From Alectoria sarmentosa (Eukaryota; Ascomycota; Lecanoromycetes; Lecanorales; Parmeliaceae): a stretch of 64,000 bases of DNA. The notes beneath the pieces are model-generated. The model made no database searches. It was given only the letters and a program-made list of their open reading frames with translations, and had not been told where the DNA came from. The translations under genes were made by a program, and so were the position numbers. Positions within the stretch are counted from its first letter, which is position 1. Every line of letters begins with the position of its first letter. The stretch is taken from contig WOGZ01000002.1 in assembly GCA_009733775.1 (NCBI GenBank), forward strand, positions 186,001-250,000, written 5' to 3'. Of this stretch, positions 31,680 through 41,398 are shown one piece after another.

Positions 31680-34295
31680 TCAAGCCGCCAATTTGAACAT
31701 CTCTCTTCGCCAATTGAATCTCGCCGACAGCCGCCATCCATGATCTCTCACTTTGCTCGGCGATATTTCGCTGCCTGGGTGTGGCCTGTGAAAGTTGATG
31801 CTGCCGTACTCGGCCTTGAAGCTGTACGAGGAGCCTCCGCGGAATTGGATGGTGAAACCGAGCTCGGCCATCAGAGACGTAAAATCGGTCCACATCATCG
31901 TCCCTCGATCTCCACGCTCGCTTGGAAACAGCAACGATACGGCACGAACGTGTCGTTGTTTGACGATAAGGTCCGGCTTTGTGCTCTCCTCTTGCGCTTC
32001 CCCAGTGGCTGTCTTCTTGCCCAGGGCCGGATGTTTCTCCCAACGACGTGTTTTGGAGTCCTCGGCACTTGAGGGTTTGTCCAGCTGTAATCCCCGGATC
32101 TGCCCTTCGAGGTCGGTATCAATTGTCGAGAGTCGGCTTAGCTCCGGATCTTCGCGGCTCGCTGATGGTGTTGCAATGGGCACCGATGTCTCAACATCGT
32201 TCCTCCTGTCATCAATGCGCATGATGGCGCCTAGTTCTTGCGTTGCAGTCCGTCCTATTGCATCAGCCGCAACGACCTTCTGGGCGCGATTCGTGTTCGA
32301 GCACGAGCCTCCGACTATTGATGGTATTTGGTGGACAGGAAGTTTGCGGTGAATCCGTTGCCTTTCCGCTGACCACCGCGCTTTCTGCTCTGGTGTATCG
32401 TGATGGCTAAGCATCGACCGGTACTGCTCGATGTCTACCGCGAGATTCTTGTGGCGCCTGTAGCTTCCAATAAGAGCTTCTCCGACTTGTACCCATACGC
32501 TGGCAAGCTCTGTCCTGACAAGTTCAGCCTTCGATAACCATGATTTATCGCGTATGCCCATTGGCATCTGGAATTTGCTCAGAGGCAGAATCAAATCTGC
32601 CCACTCAGTCGGTTTGTTACAAAGGACATTCTCGTCAGGATTTTCTCTGAGAAAGCGCCATATTGGTCGCTCCTCGTCCATGACATCTTCGTAACGCAAA
32701 GTGGCGAACCGTGGACGATGAAGTCGCAGAGCGGAGAGCATTTGGTTCAAGGCTGCAACTTCGGCAACGTATCCGTACATGATCGAGCTTACCCTTGCTG
32801 CTTCCGCAGGAGGCGAATTGGCCAGGTGGTCGTCCAGGCGCTGCAGCACAAGGGGAACATCCCACGAAGATTGTTCGACTGGGTCCAAGGCCAGTATATA
32901 TAAACACCACATGAGGCGATCCTTTTCGTAAAGCTCCTCGAGCTTATACTTGTTCCTCAATCTCACGACCACCTTGTGTACTGGGCCTTCAGTGATCTCG
33001 GTAACCTCCCAATAATCCTTGAAAGACGGTGCCGAAGCGAGGTCCTGTTGGAGGTCTAAACGGGAACCCGAGTTGAGGCAGTGAAGCAAGAGCAGCTCTA
33101 AGCTACCCAGAGCCTTCTCGTACTTCCAGAATAACGGCTTTCCTACTCGTACTGGGTCCCAAGACTTGCCGTACTCGTACTTCACGTTTTCGCATTCTCC
33201 AAGAAGCCATTTCCACTCCCTCGCGTTCGCGTATTGCTGGTAAATTAGGATTCTGGCAACCTCCTGATATTTGCGACTGTTACTCCAGCCGTCCACTCCT
33301 GGTAAATTGTACAGCCAGATCTTCTCCAAAAGAAGAGCTTGTTCGAGGAACGTCGTGGGCTCGGTCTGCAAGAGCCATAGCTGGTCCTGCGTCTCGTCTA
33401 CTTGGCTTCTCGCAATCGCGATGATGGTATCAATTTCAAATGCTGGTGGCTTGGACCAGGGCTGACAAGGGCGTAAGTTGCCCACAGGGAGCCACGGCTC
33501 ATTGCCTCGGACCTTGAGGCCATCCGCAATCGCCTTATCCCACTCGCTGCATCCGCCGTTTTTTCCTTCAAGTCTTCCAGCAAAAGAGGCTGGGTCCTTT
33601 TGTTCGCCGCGCATGATCGTGGATGCAATATCGGAAAGGGTGCCCATCAATCTGAGTTGGGCTTCCAGAACGAGGAGCGCGCAAGGAACGCTATAAGCAT
33701 CCCGTCGGTGCACTTCAGCGCGGCTGAATGGTTTCAACTCACCATATTGATCCCCGTACATTGTTATGCACCCTTCGGCGAAGACTTGCTCTAGTCCTCC
33801 TTCACTCCTACCTAGGCTCAACTGTTCGCTGTCGAAGATGACCCAATGCTCCGGGTGAAAGTTGGATCGATAGTGGAGTAGACCGATGAGGTGGGTCCAA
33901 TCGGCTGATAGCGATTCGAGATTGAGATATGGCAGCAACAGAGTGATTCTGTTGGCTCGAAGCGAGGCAAGCGATGTATTTCCATGAACGACAAGCCGAA
34001 AGTTCTCGTCAGGATAAAGTTTTGTAGAAGATGACTGAAGGTGTTCTCTCCTTTGCTGAACCGTGAAACTCCGCCATCGGTTCAGAATCATGTCTCCATC
34101 TAAAGTGACAAGCTGCCGCAAGATTTCAATGTCTTTCAAGATTTTCTCCTTGTGAGACCGTGCAATGGTAATGACTTGGGCTGCACTTCGACTACCTCCA
34201 TATCTGAATCTTGCCGCAGATATTTGAGCAGCTTCAGAGTAGAATTGATGCTGAAGACACCACTTACACTCGCAGGGAGGTTTATAAAAACCCAT
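31680..34295 (-). CDS. fungus-specific 'ipa'-type protein, long paralogue with HicA-like C-terminal module
   Basis: Single exon, 871 residues. The N-terminus has a Cys cluster CECKWC at residues 8-13. About 300 residues absent from the short paralogue follow: FRLVVHGNTSLASLRANRI, then LLHYRSNFHPEHWVIFDSEQ and GCITMYGDQYGELKPFSRAE. The shared core begins near WSKPPAFEIDTIIAIA and includes DQLWLLQTEP and KDRLMWCLYILAL. The last 90 residues parallel the short paralogue: LLFPSERGDRGTMMWTDF, LMAELGFTIQFRGGSSYSF, SINFHRPHP, WRLSARFNW. Ser stands where HicA enzymes have the catalytic His. Function is unknown. Same strand as its paralogue with no gene between them, so a tandem duplication with gain or loss of the N-terminal region is likely. 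Confidence 0.8.
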   Translation of the reverse strand: MGFYKPPCECKWCLQHQFYSEAAQISAARFRYGGSRSAAQVITIARSHKEKILKDIEILRQLVTLDGDMILNRWRSFTVQQRREHLQSSSTKLYPDENFRLVVHGNTSLASLRANRITLLLPYLNLESLSADWTHLIGLLHYRSNFHPEHWVIFDSEQLSLGRSEGGLEQVFAEGCITMYGDQYGELKPFSRAEVHRRDAYSVPCALLVLEAQLRLMGTLSDIASTIMRGEQKDPASFAGRLEGKNGGCSEWDKAIADGLKVRGNEPWLPVGNLRPCQPWSKPPAFEIDTIIAIARSQVDETQDQLWLLQTEPTTFLEQALLLEKIWLYNLPGVDGWSNSRKYQEVARILIYQQYANAREWKWLLGECENVKYEYGKSWDPVRVGKPLFWKYEKALGSLELLLLHCLNSGSRLDLQQDLASAPSFKDYWEVTEITEGPVHKVVVRLRNKYKLEELYEKDRLMWCLYILALDPVEQSSWDVPLVLQRLDDHLANSPPAEAARVSSIMYGYVAEVAALNQMLSALRLHRPRFATLRYEDVMDEERPIWRFLRENPDENVLCNKPTEWADLILPLSKFQMPMGIRDKSWLSKAELVRTELASVWVQVGEALIGSYRRHKNLAVDIEQYRSMLSHHDTPEQKARWSAERQRIHRKLPVHQIPSIVGGSCSNTNRAQKVVAADAIGRTATQELGAIMRIDDRRNDVETSVPIATPSASREDPELSRLSTIDTDLEGQIRGLQLDKPSSAEDSKTRRWEKHPALGKKTATGEAQEESTKPDLIVKQRHVRAVSLLFPSERGDRGTMMWTDFTSLMAELGFTIQFRGGSSYSFKAEYGSINFHRPHPGSEISPSKVRDHGWRLSARFNWRREMFKLAA

Positions 34296-35978
34296 GACTA
34301 TTCCACTCAGCTGGAGAGATATGATAGACCGTACGGAGCAGCAAGGCGAGCATCAAGAAGTTAAAAGTGAAAAGCTGAAAAAAAGGAGGTCGTATCTTCT
34401 GTGAAGAGTATTTGGAAGACGGTGTCTTATATGGACGAAGTGTGGAGGGAATAAATTGGATTGTGTCAAAAGATATTGTGTTGAAATTGGACATCTGATA
34501 TGGGCCTTAGTGCTTCCGAAGTGGCGCCGCTTTTCACCCCCTATTCACATTTACAGACACCCTGCCCTTATTTGCCTCCGTCTCCAGGCCTTCAGTCACC
34601 CCCTTGAAACTAACACAAATACGTTAACACCGTAACAAGAGATGCCATAAGAGAGACATCTGGATACAGGCAGGCAGGCCAGATATGGTCATGCATTGCA
34701 CTGAAAGATATCGTAGACTTTCAGGGCTCAAACCCGAGAAATACTTCACATAATAAGAACACTAGGCCTCATGTACGCAAGGACAGACAAGGTGAAGCCA
34801 CACTGGAAAAGGAAAAACATCAAGAATCATATTCATGAGGTTCTTTAAAGGGAATACAGTCGATAGACAGCAACCAAAGGCAGTGAGATCATCCCTGTAT
34901 GGAAGTCGACTATGTTCGAGCTTGAGCAAAGCAGTGCCCAGTTCGAAGGCAGTAAGCCCTGACATATGAAACATCATGGTAATAAGCGGTGTATGAGCTC
35001 CCCGGGTGCTGGGCAACCCACACCATTAAAATCTTTGGGACCTCCTTGCCTCCTGACTTCAGACGTTGGAAAAGAATAGGGAGGGCCGAGCCCAAAGGCT
35101 GGGGACAGTGCCCTGGCCCCGTAGAATTCGTACTAGGCAAAGAAGAAAAGTTCGAAAGATGACATTTTGTATAACATGCTAGATACAAATGAATGGCTGT
35201 ATCAGAAGTGGATCTGCCTAGTGCCTGAGATCACTGGCAGGGCGAACGGACTAGCACCAATCCAGTATGAAAGAATGAAGTCCATGAAGTAGACGCCGCA
35301 GGGTTATCATGTCAACACCTCAACCAGTAAATGAGGAGAGTAAGCCTAGAACTAGTAGTATGAGGTGGGAAGATTATGCCTGGGAGTTGGCACGAGAGAC
35401 TAAGGTATAGAGACCTAGAAGAGACCAGCTAGACTCACGCTCAAATGTGGTAGTGTCCTGACCAAACTTGGGAAGAGGAAGCTCCCAGTCATCACTACCT
35501 TAGATCCGGGTATCCAGAGCTAGGTGAAGCGCAATTCTACACTATCGTAGAGAGCCGCGCTCTATATGTGTCAGCAGAATATCACTGTCGTGATTGTTTC
35601 GCTGAATCACACACAATCAAGTCCGTACTATGTGGTCGTTTGCTGTGGACAATCTTTCTGCCGTTCAGTCGCCATCTTGCGTTTTTCTCCTGTGCTTAGA
35701 TGTCGGCCCTATGCCAGGAGCAGGTGGCCGTCAAGGTTTGAGACTGAAGCCGTTGTCACCCGGGTAGAGATGTAACAGCTGATATTTGGAGAGTCTACTG
35801 ACTCAAGTTTGTTGATTTCACCGTATCAACAATTCCAGAATTACGCCATAGCAAATGTTTATCTATACATCGAATGATTAAGCCCTCTACCCCCCCTGTT
35901 TGAATAATGGAATCGGAACGACGCCATCGTCCGTCCTCTCTTGTGGATTCGTCGGCCCATCTTCATGGTGGCTCATAT
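34296..35978. other. intergenic region upstream of the long paralogue
   Basis: No credible gene. Contains the diverged copy of the 30.77-kb block (about 35388-35425). Remaining open frames are short. Confidence 0.5.
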
Positions 35979-37511
35979 TCAGTGGGCTTGTGAAGGTTTG
36001 TCGGCACCCTTGATAGAGGAAGCCAAGTACTTCGAGTCATAGCCAACAGTAGGTGCAACTCCTCCTAGCAGAACGAATAGCATCATGAGTACACCACCGA
36101 ACACAATGACTTTTCGAAGAGCCGGACGGTTGGAGCCGAATTCAGCCCAGAGACGGCCAGCTTCCGAGAACTGTGCTTTCATGGTAGCGGCTCCAAGCTT
36201 GTAATATATGAGTCCACCGAGGGCAATAGTATAACCGAAATATTGAAGAGGTGAGACTGGGGTGCCCCAAATGGCGATGGAGGCAGCAACGAGCAGGATA
36301 TCTTTCAGAACGCCGCAGAGGGTCATCACCAGGCCGGATGTTTTGCCAATCTACGAAAATTAGGCCATGCAGAGTCATAGAATTAAGCTTGCTTACCAAA
36401 AATACGACTGAGACGTTCAAGGCAAAAGCCACCATTGCATTTGCCAAGAGTGTCCACAAGCCCACATGGTATAGCTCTTCCATTTGGATCCGTGGTATTT
36501 CGAATACCAGAGCCGTACAGAAATTCATCATGGCGCAGACTGGGGCGAAGTAGTAGAGCGAGACCAAGGGGTCCATCTTGTACTCAGCAGAGCTCAGTAG
36601 TCGTTCCACCATAACCAGTCTAATTGCTTCGAATACTATGCCTCCAAGCTGGAAGATGACTCCGATCATCACGAACTTAATTTCGCCGATTGAGGCGATA
36701 ATGACGCCAAGGACGATGAAAGATACGTTGAAGAGGACTTTCATATCGGCTTTATGGATTCCCATGGCCCATCCAATAAGTAGGACTGCAACAGGCGTAG
36801 TAGCCTATTCATAAACATCAGAACAAGATTCGCCTCGGCCTGCAGGAACCATTCACAAACCTTCAACATCTGAATGAAAGCCACACTGAGGTATAGGTAC
36901 GTCAAATTGCCGCAGATCAGTGACAAGCTGAAGAAGGCACCAATTGGTACAATGGCTCGTAGATAGACCCTGCCCGTCATTTTGACTGTCTTGCGGCCAT
37001 CTAGAAGATTTGTAGTGCGTGCCATGACCTGGGTCATCAGGGTGGCAAACGTGAGATGCCAGCAAGTGAGGGTGATGGCTGTAGAAAGGGAACAGCGGAT
37101 TAGCTGAGCATAAGACAGAGTTCCAAGGTGAACATACGGTAATCTGTAGGCTCAATGTCAGTGGAGTCAATAAGCAATGGTCCTGGGCGAGGGACTCACG
37201 GAATTTGGCAGTGTCCAGAATCCATTTGTTAAAGAGAATGACACTGGAGCTCAAAGTGATCCATGTTCTGCCGGGAAGCTGTCAGTATCAAGGCTCTCAT
37301 TGTGGACGTGTGACTATTCTCTTCGCGGCCAGTTCAGGGGCACCTACACGACGTAGAAGACTGGGTGTAATTTGGATGCTGAAGCCTCCCTCTTCTCGAT
37401 CTCTGGGTTGACAGTTGGCAGCACTGGGAGGGTGGGAGTCGCTGGTCCATCTCTGATGATCTCTGCGGACATGCGCTCCTTCTCGGAGAAGGCTTTCTCA
37501 GGGTCGCCCAT
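35979..37511 (-). CDS. triose-phosphate/nucleotide-sugar transporter family (TPT, DUF250) membrane protein
   Basis: Six exons: 37348-37511, 37200-37267, 37138-37143, 36861-37078, 36397-36804 and 35979-36350. They encode 411 residues with every phase consistent. The N-terminus is cytosolic and charged (MGDPEKAFSEKER). The membrane part starts at TWITLSSSVILFNKWIL. TPT hallmarks are FNKWILD, LTCWHLTFATLMTQ, MARTT, YLYLSVAFIQMLKA(T)TPV, IASIGEIKF and KTSGLVMTLCGVLKD. About ten membrane helices are predicted by eye. These proteins exchange phosphorylated sugars or nucleotide sugars across Golgi, ER or plastid membranes, and the substrate here is not readable. Exon 3 is only 6 nt and supplies the Tyr of the YP motif found in relatives. 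Confidence 0.93.
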
Positions 37512-38237
37512 GTTGACTCTGGCTAGTTGGGCGTTGAAGAAGGAGTGGATTTCAAACGGCCGCGACCGCTGACTGCTACCGGCTCGAAACAGGATGAGAG
37601 ACGGATTCTGTATTTATGATGGGGTAAGTAAGGACATTGAAGGAGATGGTCGGTCACCGATGATAGGTTAGTTAAGTGGTTGAAAGATGAGACGGTCTGT
37701 TGTTAGTTGTTATTGACGTTGCGTTGCGTTGCGTTTTCAAAACTGCACCGCCCCTCGGCTGAAGGCCCTTAATTTGCCGGTTGGTGGAGACAAGTTGAAG
37801 CGGCAGGGCCTTTCCAACGCTGAGGCTCAATCTCTAAAACTTCCTTCAAGTTCAGCTCGACATGCTTTGCTAAATGATATAACCTACATACCTTACTTAC
37901 ATATGCAAGGTACACCAGATGCCTAACTTCTTTCTCTCCATTACTTGCATCTCTACCGCGTATGTACGATGATGACTGGCCTGCGTGGTTCCCGCACCAC
38001 AATACCCACCTTACCTCAGGTACCCTTAGTGTTCACACACTACAGAGTAACCGGAAAGGCTTCGGACTTAGGATTTAGGCCGCCTGTACGCCGAATCATG
38101 TTTACGAGTAGTTTCCTTACAAAATGGTCTTCTTCCCAACTATATAAATAATGATTCGACATCCTTCACTACTCATAAATCACATCTCCTTCGAGTCCTT
38201 TATCAGCTGTAACTGATACACGCTGTGAATCGTCAAA
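37512..38237. other. divergent promoter region between transporter and aldo-keto reductase
   Basis: No gene. Contains a short GCGTT repeat (about 37717-37736) and the TATA box listed separately. Confidence 0.5.
38141..38150 (+). promoter_or_regulatory. TATA box of the aldo-keto reductase gene
   Basis: TATATAAATA, 88 bases upstream of the ATG at 38238 and in the right orientation. Confidence 0.6.
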
Positions 38238-39255
38238 ATGCCTACAATCAATGGAAAGCCAGTTGGCCGCACTGGCTACGGAATGATGAGTATCTTCCCC
38301 AATTCCACATCTATTTCATGAGACTCTGCTGAACCGTGGCTCAGACCTCACATGGCGTGAAACTCCTATTCCAGATGAGCAAGCTTTCGCAGCACTGAAA
38401 GCAGCCCTGAATTCGGGGGCCAACCTCTGGAATGGAGGCGAGCTCTACGGCAAACCGCATGCGAACTCCCTCCATCTGCTCAATCGATACTTTACCAAGT
38501 ACCCCGAAGACGCGGACAAGGTTATAATCAGTATAAAGGGCTCCATTTCCTCCACCAAAATGGGACCCGACAACAGCGAGAAGAACATTCGGAGAAGCAT
38601 TGATGAGTGTCTCAAGGTCCTAGACGGAAAGAAATTCCTCGATCTCTTCGAACCTGCGCGTCAAGATCCCAATGTACCTTTGGAGGAGACCATGAGCGCG
38701 ATGGCCAAATACATTAAAGAAGGCAAACTTGGTGGCATTAGTCTTAGTGAGGTTACCGAAGACCAGATTAGAAAAGCCGAGAAATTGCACAAGGTTGCGG
38801 CTGTCGAGGTGGAAATGAGCCTTCACAGCCCGGACATACTGAACAACGGCGTTGCCAAAACCTGTGCTGAATTGAATATCCCATTAATAGCTTATTCTCC
38901 TCTGGGGCGTGGTCTCTTGACCGCTACGTTTTCAAAGCCAGAAGACATCGACAAGGGCGATATCAGACATCGTCTGCCTCGCTTTCAGCCGGGAAATATG
39001 GAGAAAAACGCTGCGATGGGTCTGGAGGTTCAAAAAGTGGCAAAAGCGAAGGGCTGCACACCTGGTCAGGTGGCACTGGCTTGGGTACGCTCATACAGTG
39101 GAAGGGAAGGCTTTGGCACCATTATCCCAATACCAGGCTCTACGACCGAGGAAAGGGCTGTCGAGAATGCGACTGAAGTGACTTTAAGCGACGAGGAGTT
39201 GAAGGAGATCGAGAACATCATGAAAAAGACGGAAGTAGCAGGCGGCCGATACTAA
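38238..39255 (+). CDS. aldo-keto reductase, pyridoxal reductase (Plr1)-like
   Basis: Exons 38238-38289 and 38345-39255 encode 320 residues. The intron (38290-38344) has a GTATCT donor and a CTCAG acceptor. The NADPH-dependent family reduces pyridoxal to pyridoxine in the cytosol. Visible: VGRTGYGMMNLTWR, then NGGELYG with Tyr52 as catalytic acid and Asn47 where classical AKRs have Asp, Lys82 in VIISIKG, SRSID-like RRSIDECLKVLDGKK, SLSEV-type GGISLSEVTEDQIRKAEK, IAYSPLGRGLLT, and IPIPGSTTEERAVENA for cofactor phosphate binding. The NGGELYG variant is shared with fungal pyridoxal reductases. The exact substrate is inferred. Confidence 0.92.
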
Positions 39256-39791
39256 CTTGTCTTGTCCGGTGAGAATGCCCAAGATCATTGGCGGCCAATA
39301 CGGATTGCGTATGTGATCTGAGCAACGTGAAGATATGAATGGATCCAGTCGGCAGCATCAAAAGCAGTATGGTGTCTCCTTTTTATTGCGTAAGTGACTA
39401 CCGAGGTTTATGTGGAACCACATGCGTCTCTATCATGCCTTCCGTGAGTACTGCATCAAATACTGGCCAATCATTTGAAAGGCTACAGCAGAGGCCTACC
39501 ATCTGTCATGGCATTTTCTCGGACATTTGTCTATTTCTGATATTCGGGCCCGGGCAAGGGAGTGTTTCATCCTCAATCGCCTCTGTCGCCAATGCGCGAA
39601 CCTTCTCAACTCATGCGCGGCAATGACCTGTGGCAAAATCTTTCCCTCAACGCACAACATCTCTGATGCATACTATTTCTGCCTTCGTCTGAGCTTATAT
39701 ATACCCGTTTAGCCCCCACTATGTCTCCACGCTCAAGAACAAGTCTTTGTGCCGTCTCCCCTTATCCTGTCTCAGCTTATGTTGACTCAAC
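39256..39791. other. intergenic region with TATA box
   Basis: No gene. A TATA-like TTATATATA (39696-39704) lies about 90 bases upstream of the next ATG, on the plus strand. Confidence 0.5.
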
Positions 39792-40670
39792 ATGTTCCCC
39801 TCCAACCTTCTCTCACTCACAGCCCTCCTCGCCCTATCTACCCACATCCTTGCCAACGGCATTCCCGTCGTCGTTTCTCCCGGTCTCAACGTCTCCTCCA
39901 ACCCCAATGTGACCGCCCACATCCCCTCTTGCACTAACCTCACCACCAACGCCCCTAGCCCATACTGCTATACCAAGCTGCAAGAAACAGCCTACCTCAC
40001 AAACTGGAACCTCACGTCCCCAGAAATCTGCGCCCCAGACGAACTCTGGTCCACATGTTTCCTACGCTCGATATATGGAAAGCCGGGCCCCAACTGCACA
40101 ACCCCCACCAACGACACCCAAACCTGCGAGCAATACAACTGCACCTCGCTCTCCCTCAGCACCGCCCTCTGCCCCGAGCCCAAAGCCGCAAACGGCACAA
40201 CAGACGCCACGGCGGAAGCGGCCGAGGAGTGGTACGGCGGCTGGAACCTCTACGCCCTCCAGCACCACATCGCCACCTGGTCCGCCGCCCTCTCGGCCAA
40301 CACTTCCGCCAAGGCCATCCTCGCGGCCGTCAACCCGCGCGTCCCCAACACGGCAACCACCCTGCTCACCGCCCTCGTCTCTAAACGCGGCCTCGACACC
40401 GCCACAAACGCCGACGCCGCCTTGGTGAAGCTGCTCGAGGTGCCGACGGGGAGGCCCGAGCCGGCGTATGGGAACGCCAGGGTCCGGGGCGAGAGCAGCA
40501 CGTTGACGGGGGCGCAGTGGCAGCTGGCGCTGCGGGTGCGGTTGGAGCAGGTTTTGGATCTGGCCATGGGGCGGTTCGAGGACTTTTTGGGCGCGGTCAA
40601 GGGGGGGGCGTATAGTGCGAGGGGGTTGGCGAGCGTGGGGAATTTGACGAGGAGTTTGGAGGATGATTGA
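39792..40670 (+). CDS. secreted Asn-glycosylated cysteine-containing protein, unknown function
   Basis: Single exon, 292 residues. A clear signal peptide (MFPSNLLSLTALLALSTHILA) starts it. The N-terminal half has cysteines in pairs (IPSCTN, PYCYTK, EICAPDE, STCFLR, PNCTTP, QTCEQYNC, ALCPEP) and many N-x-S/T sites (NVSS, NVTA, NLTT, NLTS, NCTT, NDTQ, NCTS, NGTT), as expected for an extracellular disulfide-bonded domain. The C-terminal half is Ala-rich and helical. No transmembrane or GPI tail is seen. The coding strand becomes very GC-rich after 40050. No family was recognised, and cell-wall or host-contact roles are only possible. Confidence 0.8.
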   Translation: MFPSNLLSLTALLALSTHILANGIPVVVSPGLNVSSNPNVTAHIPSCTNLTTNAPSPYCYTKLQETAYLTNWNLTSPEICAPDELWSTCFLRSIYGKPGPNCTTPTNDTQTCEQYNCTSLSLSTALCPEPKAANGTTDATAEAAEEWYGGWNLYALQHHIATWSAALSANTSAKAILAAVNPRVPNTATTLLTALVSKRGLDTATNADAALVKLLEVPTGRPEPAYGNARVRGESSTLTGAQWQLALRVRLEQVLDLAMGRFEDFLGAVKGGAYSARGLASVGNLTRSLEDD

Positions 40671-40927
40671 GAGGGTGTGGGATTGGGGAAGGAAGGTCGA
40701 TGTTTGGGGAATAGAGTGTTCAAGGCTTGCTTGGAGGCCTTTGGTGGTCTTGTAAGCTAAAATTGTGAGAAGAGGAATGTATGATCATTTCAATTGTGGT
40801 GAATTGCAGAGTAGCAGTAAAAGTGCCTTCGCTCAGGATATCAATAGAGGAAGGCGCCCAGAGACATAACAAATGCATCGCCCCAATGCTCATTCTCCTA
40901 TTCCCAACGAAAGCATCACCAAGCCCT

Positions 40928-41398
40928 TCACAACAACGCAAGCCCGGCAGCTCCCACTACCAACGCGGCCCCAACAACCTTCACCCGCGGCCCATTCGTC
41001 GGCGCCGGCCCCTCGGCAACCTTACTCGCAATGCTCGCCTCGGCGGCCCCGACGCTCGACAAGTAACTCATATAACTCGTCGGCACCGCGCTGACCCAAC
41101 TCGGTAATTCCCCGGCTCCCAAGACCGAGCTCAGGTAGTCCGTCGGGTCGTTCTCGATCTGGGTGAGTATGGAGGCCGGGATGGCGGACGTGAGGGCTTG
41201 GACGGCGGAGCTCCATTCCGGTTGCTTCTCGACCGAGGAGAGGTACTTTTCGACCGACGCGATCACGCGCGTGGGGTACGCGGCGGGCGTGAGGGTGGGG
41301 AGGGCGTTGTCGGTCGGGATTGCGGCGTCGGTGGTGGTGGTCTGTGTGTTGGCAAGGAGGGCGAGGGCGGAGAGGATGAGGATGCGGGTTGAGAGCAT
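40928..41398 (-). CDS. small GPI-anchored-type surface protein
   Basis: Single exon, 156 residues from the ATG at 41398. That start opens a signal peptide (MLSTRILILSALALLANTQ), whereas reading further upstream gives a non-secretory leader. The middle is Ser/Ala/Pro-rich with SVEKYLSSVEKQPEWSSAVQ, IPASILTQIENDP and PSWVSAVPTSYMSYLSSVG. The C-terminus VKVVGAALVVGAAGLALL is a GPI-signal-like hydrophobic tail preceded by small residues (GPAPTNG). Such proteins are fungal cell-wall or membrane surface proteins. It ends 257 bases from the convergent secreted-protein gene. A TATATAAA element (41561-41569, minus reading) lies about 165 bases upstream. Confidence 0.75.
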   Translation of the reverse strand: MLSTRILILSALALLANTQTTTTDAAIPTDNALPTLTPAAYPTRVIASVEKYLSSVEKQPEWSSAVQALTSAIPASILTQIENDPTDYLSSVLGAGELPSWVSAVPTSYMSYLSSVGAAEASIASKVAEGPAPTNGPRVKVVGAALVVGAAGLALL

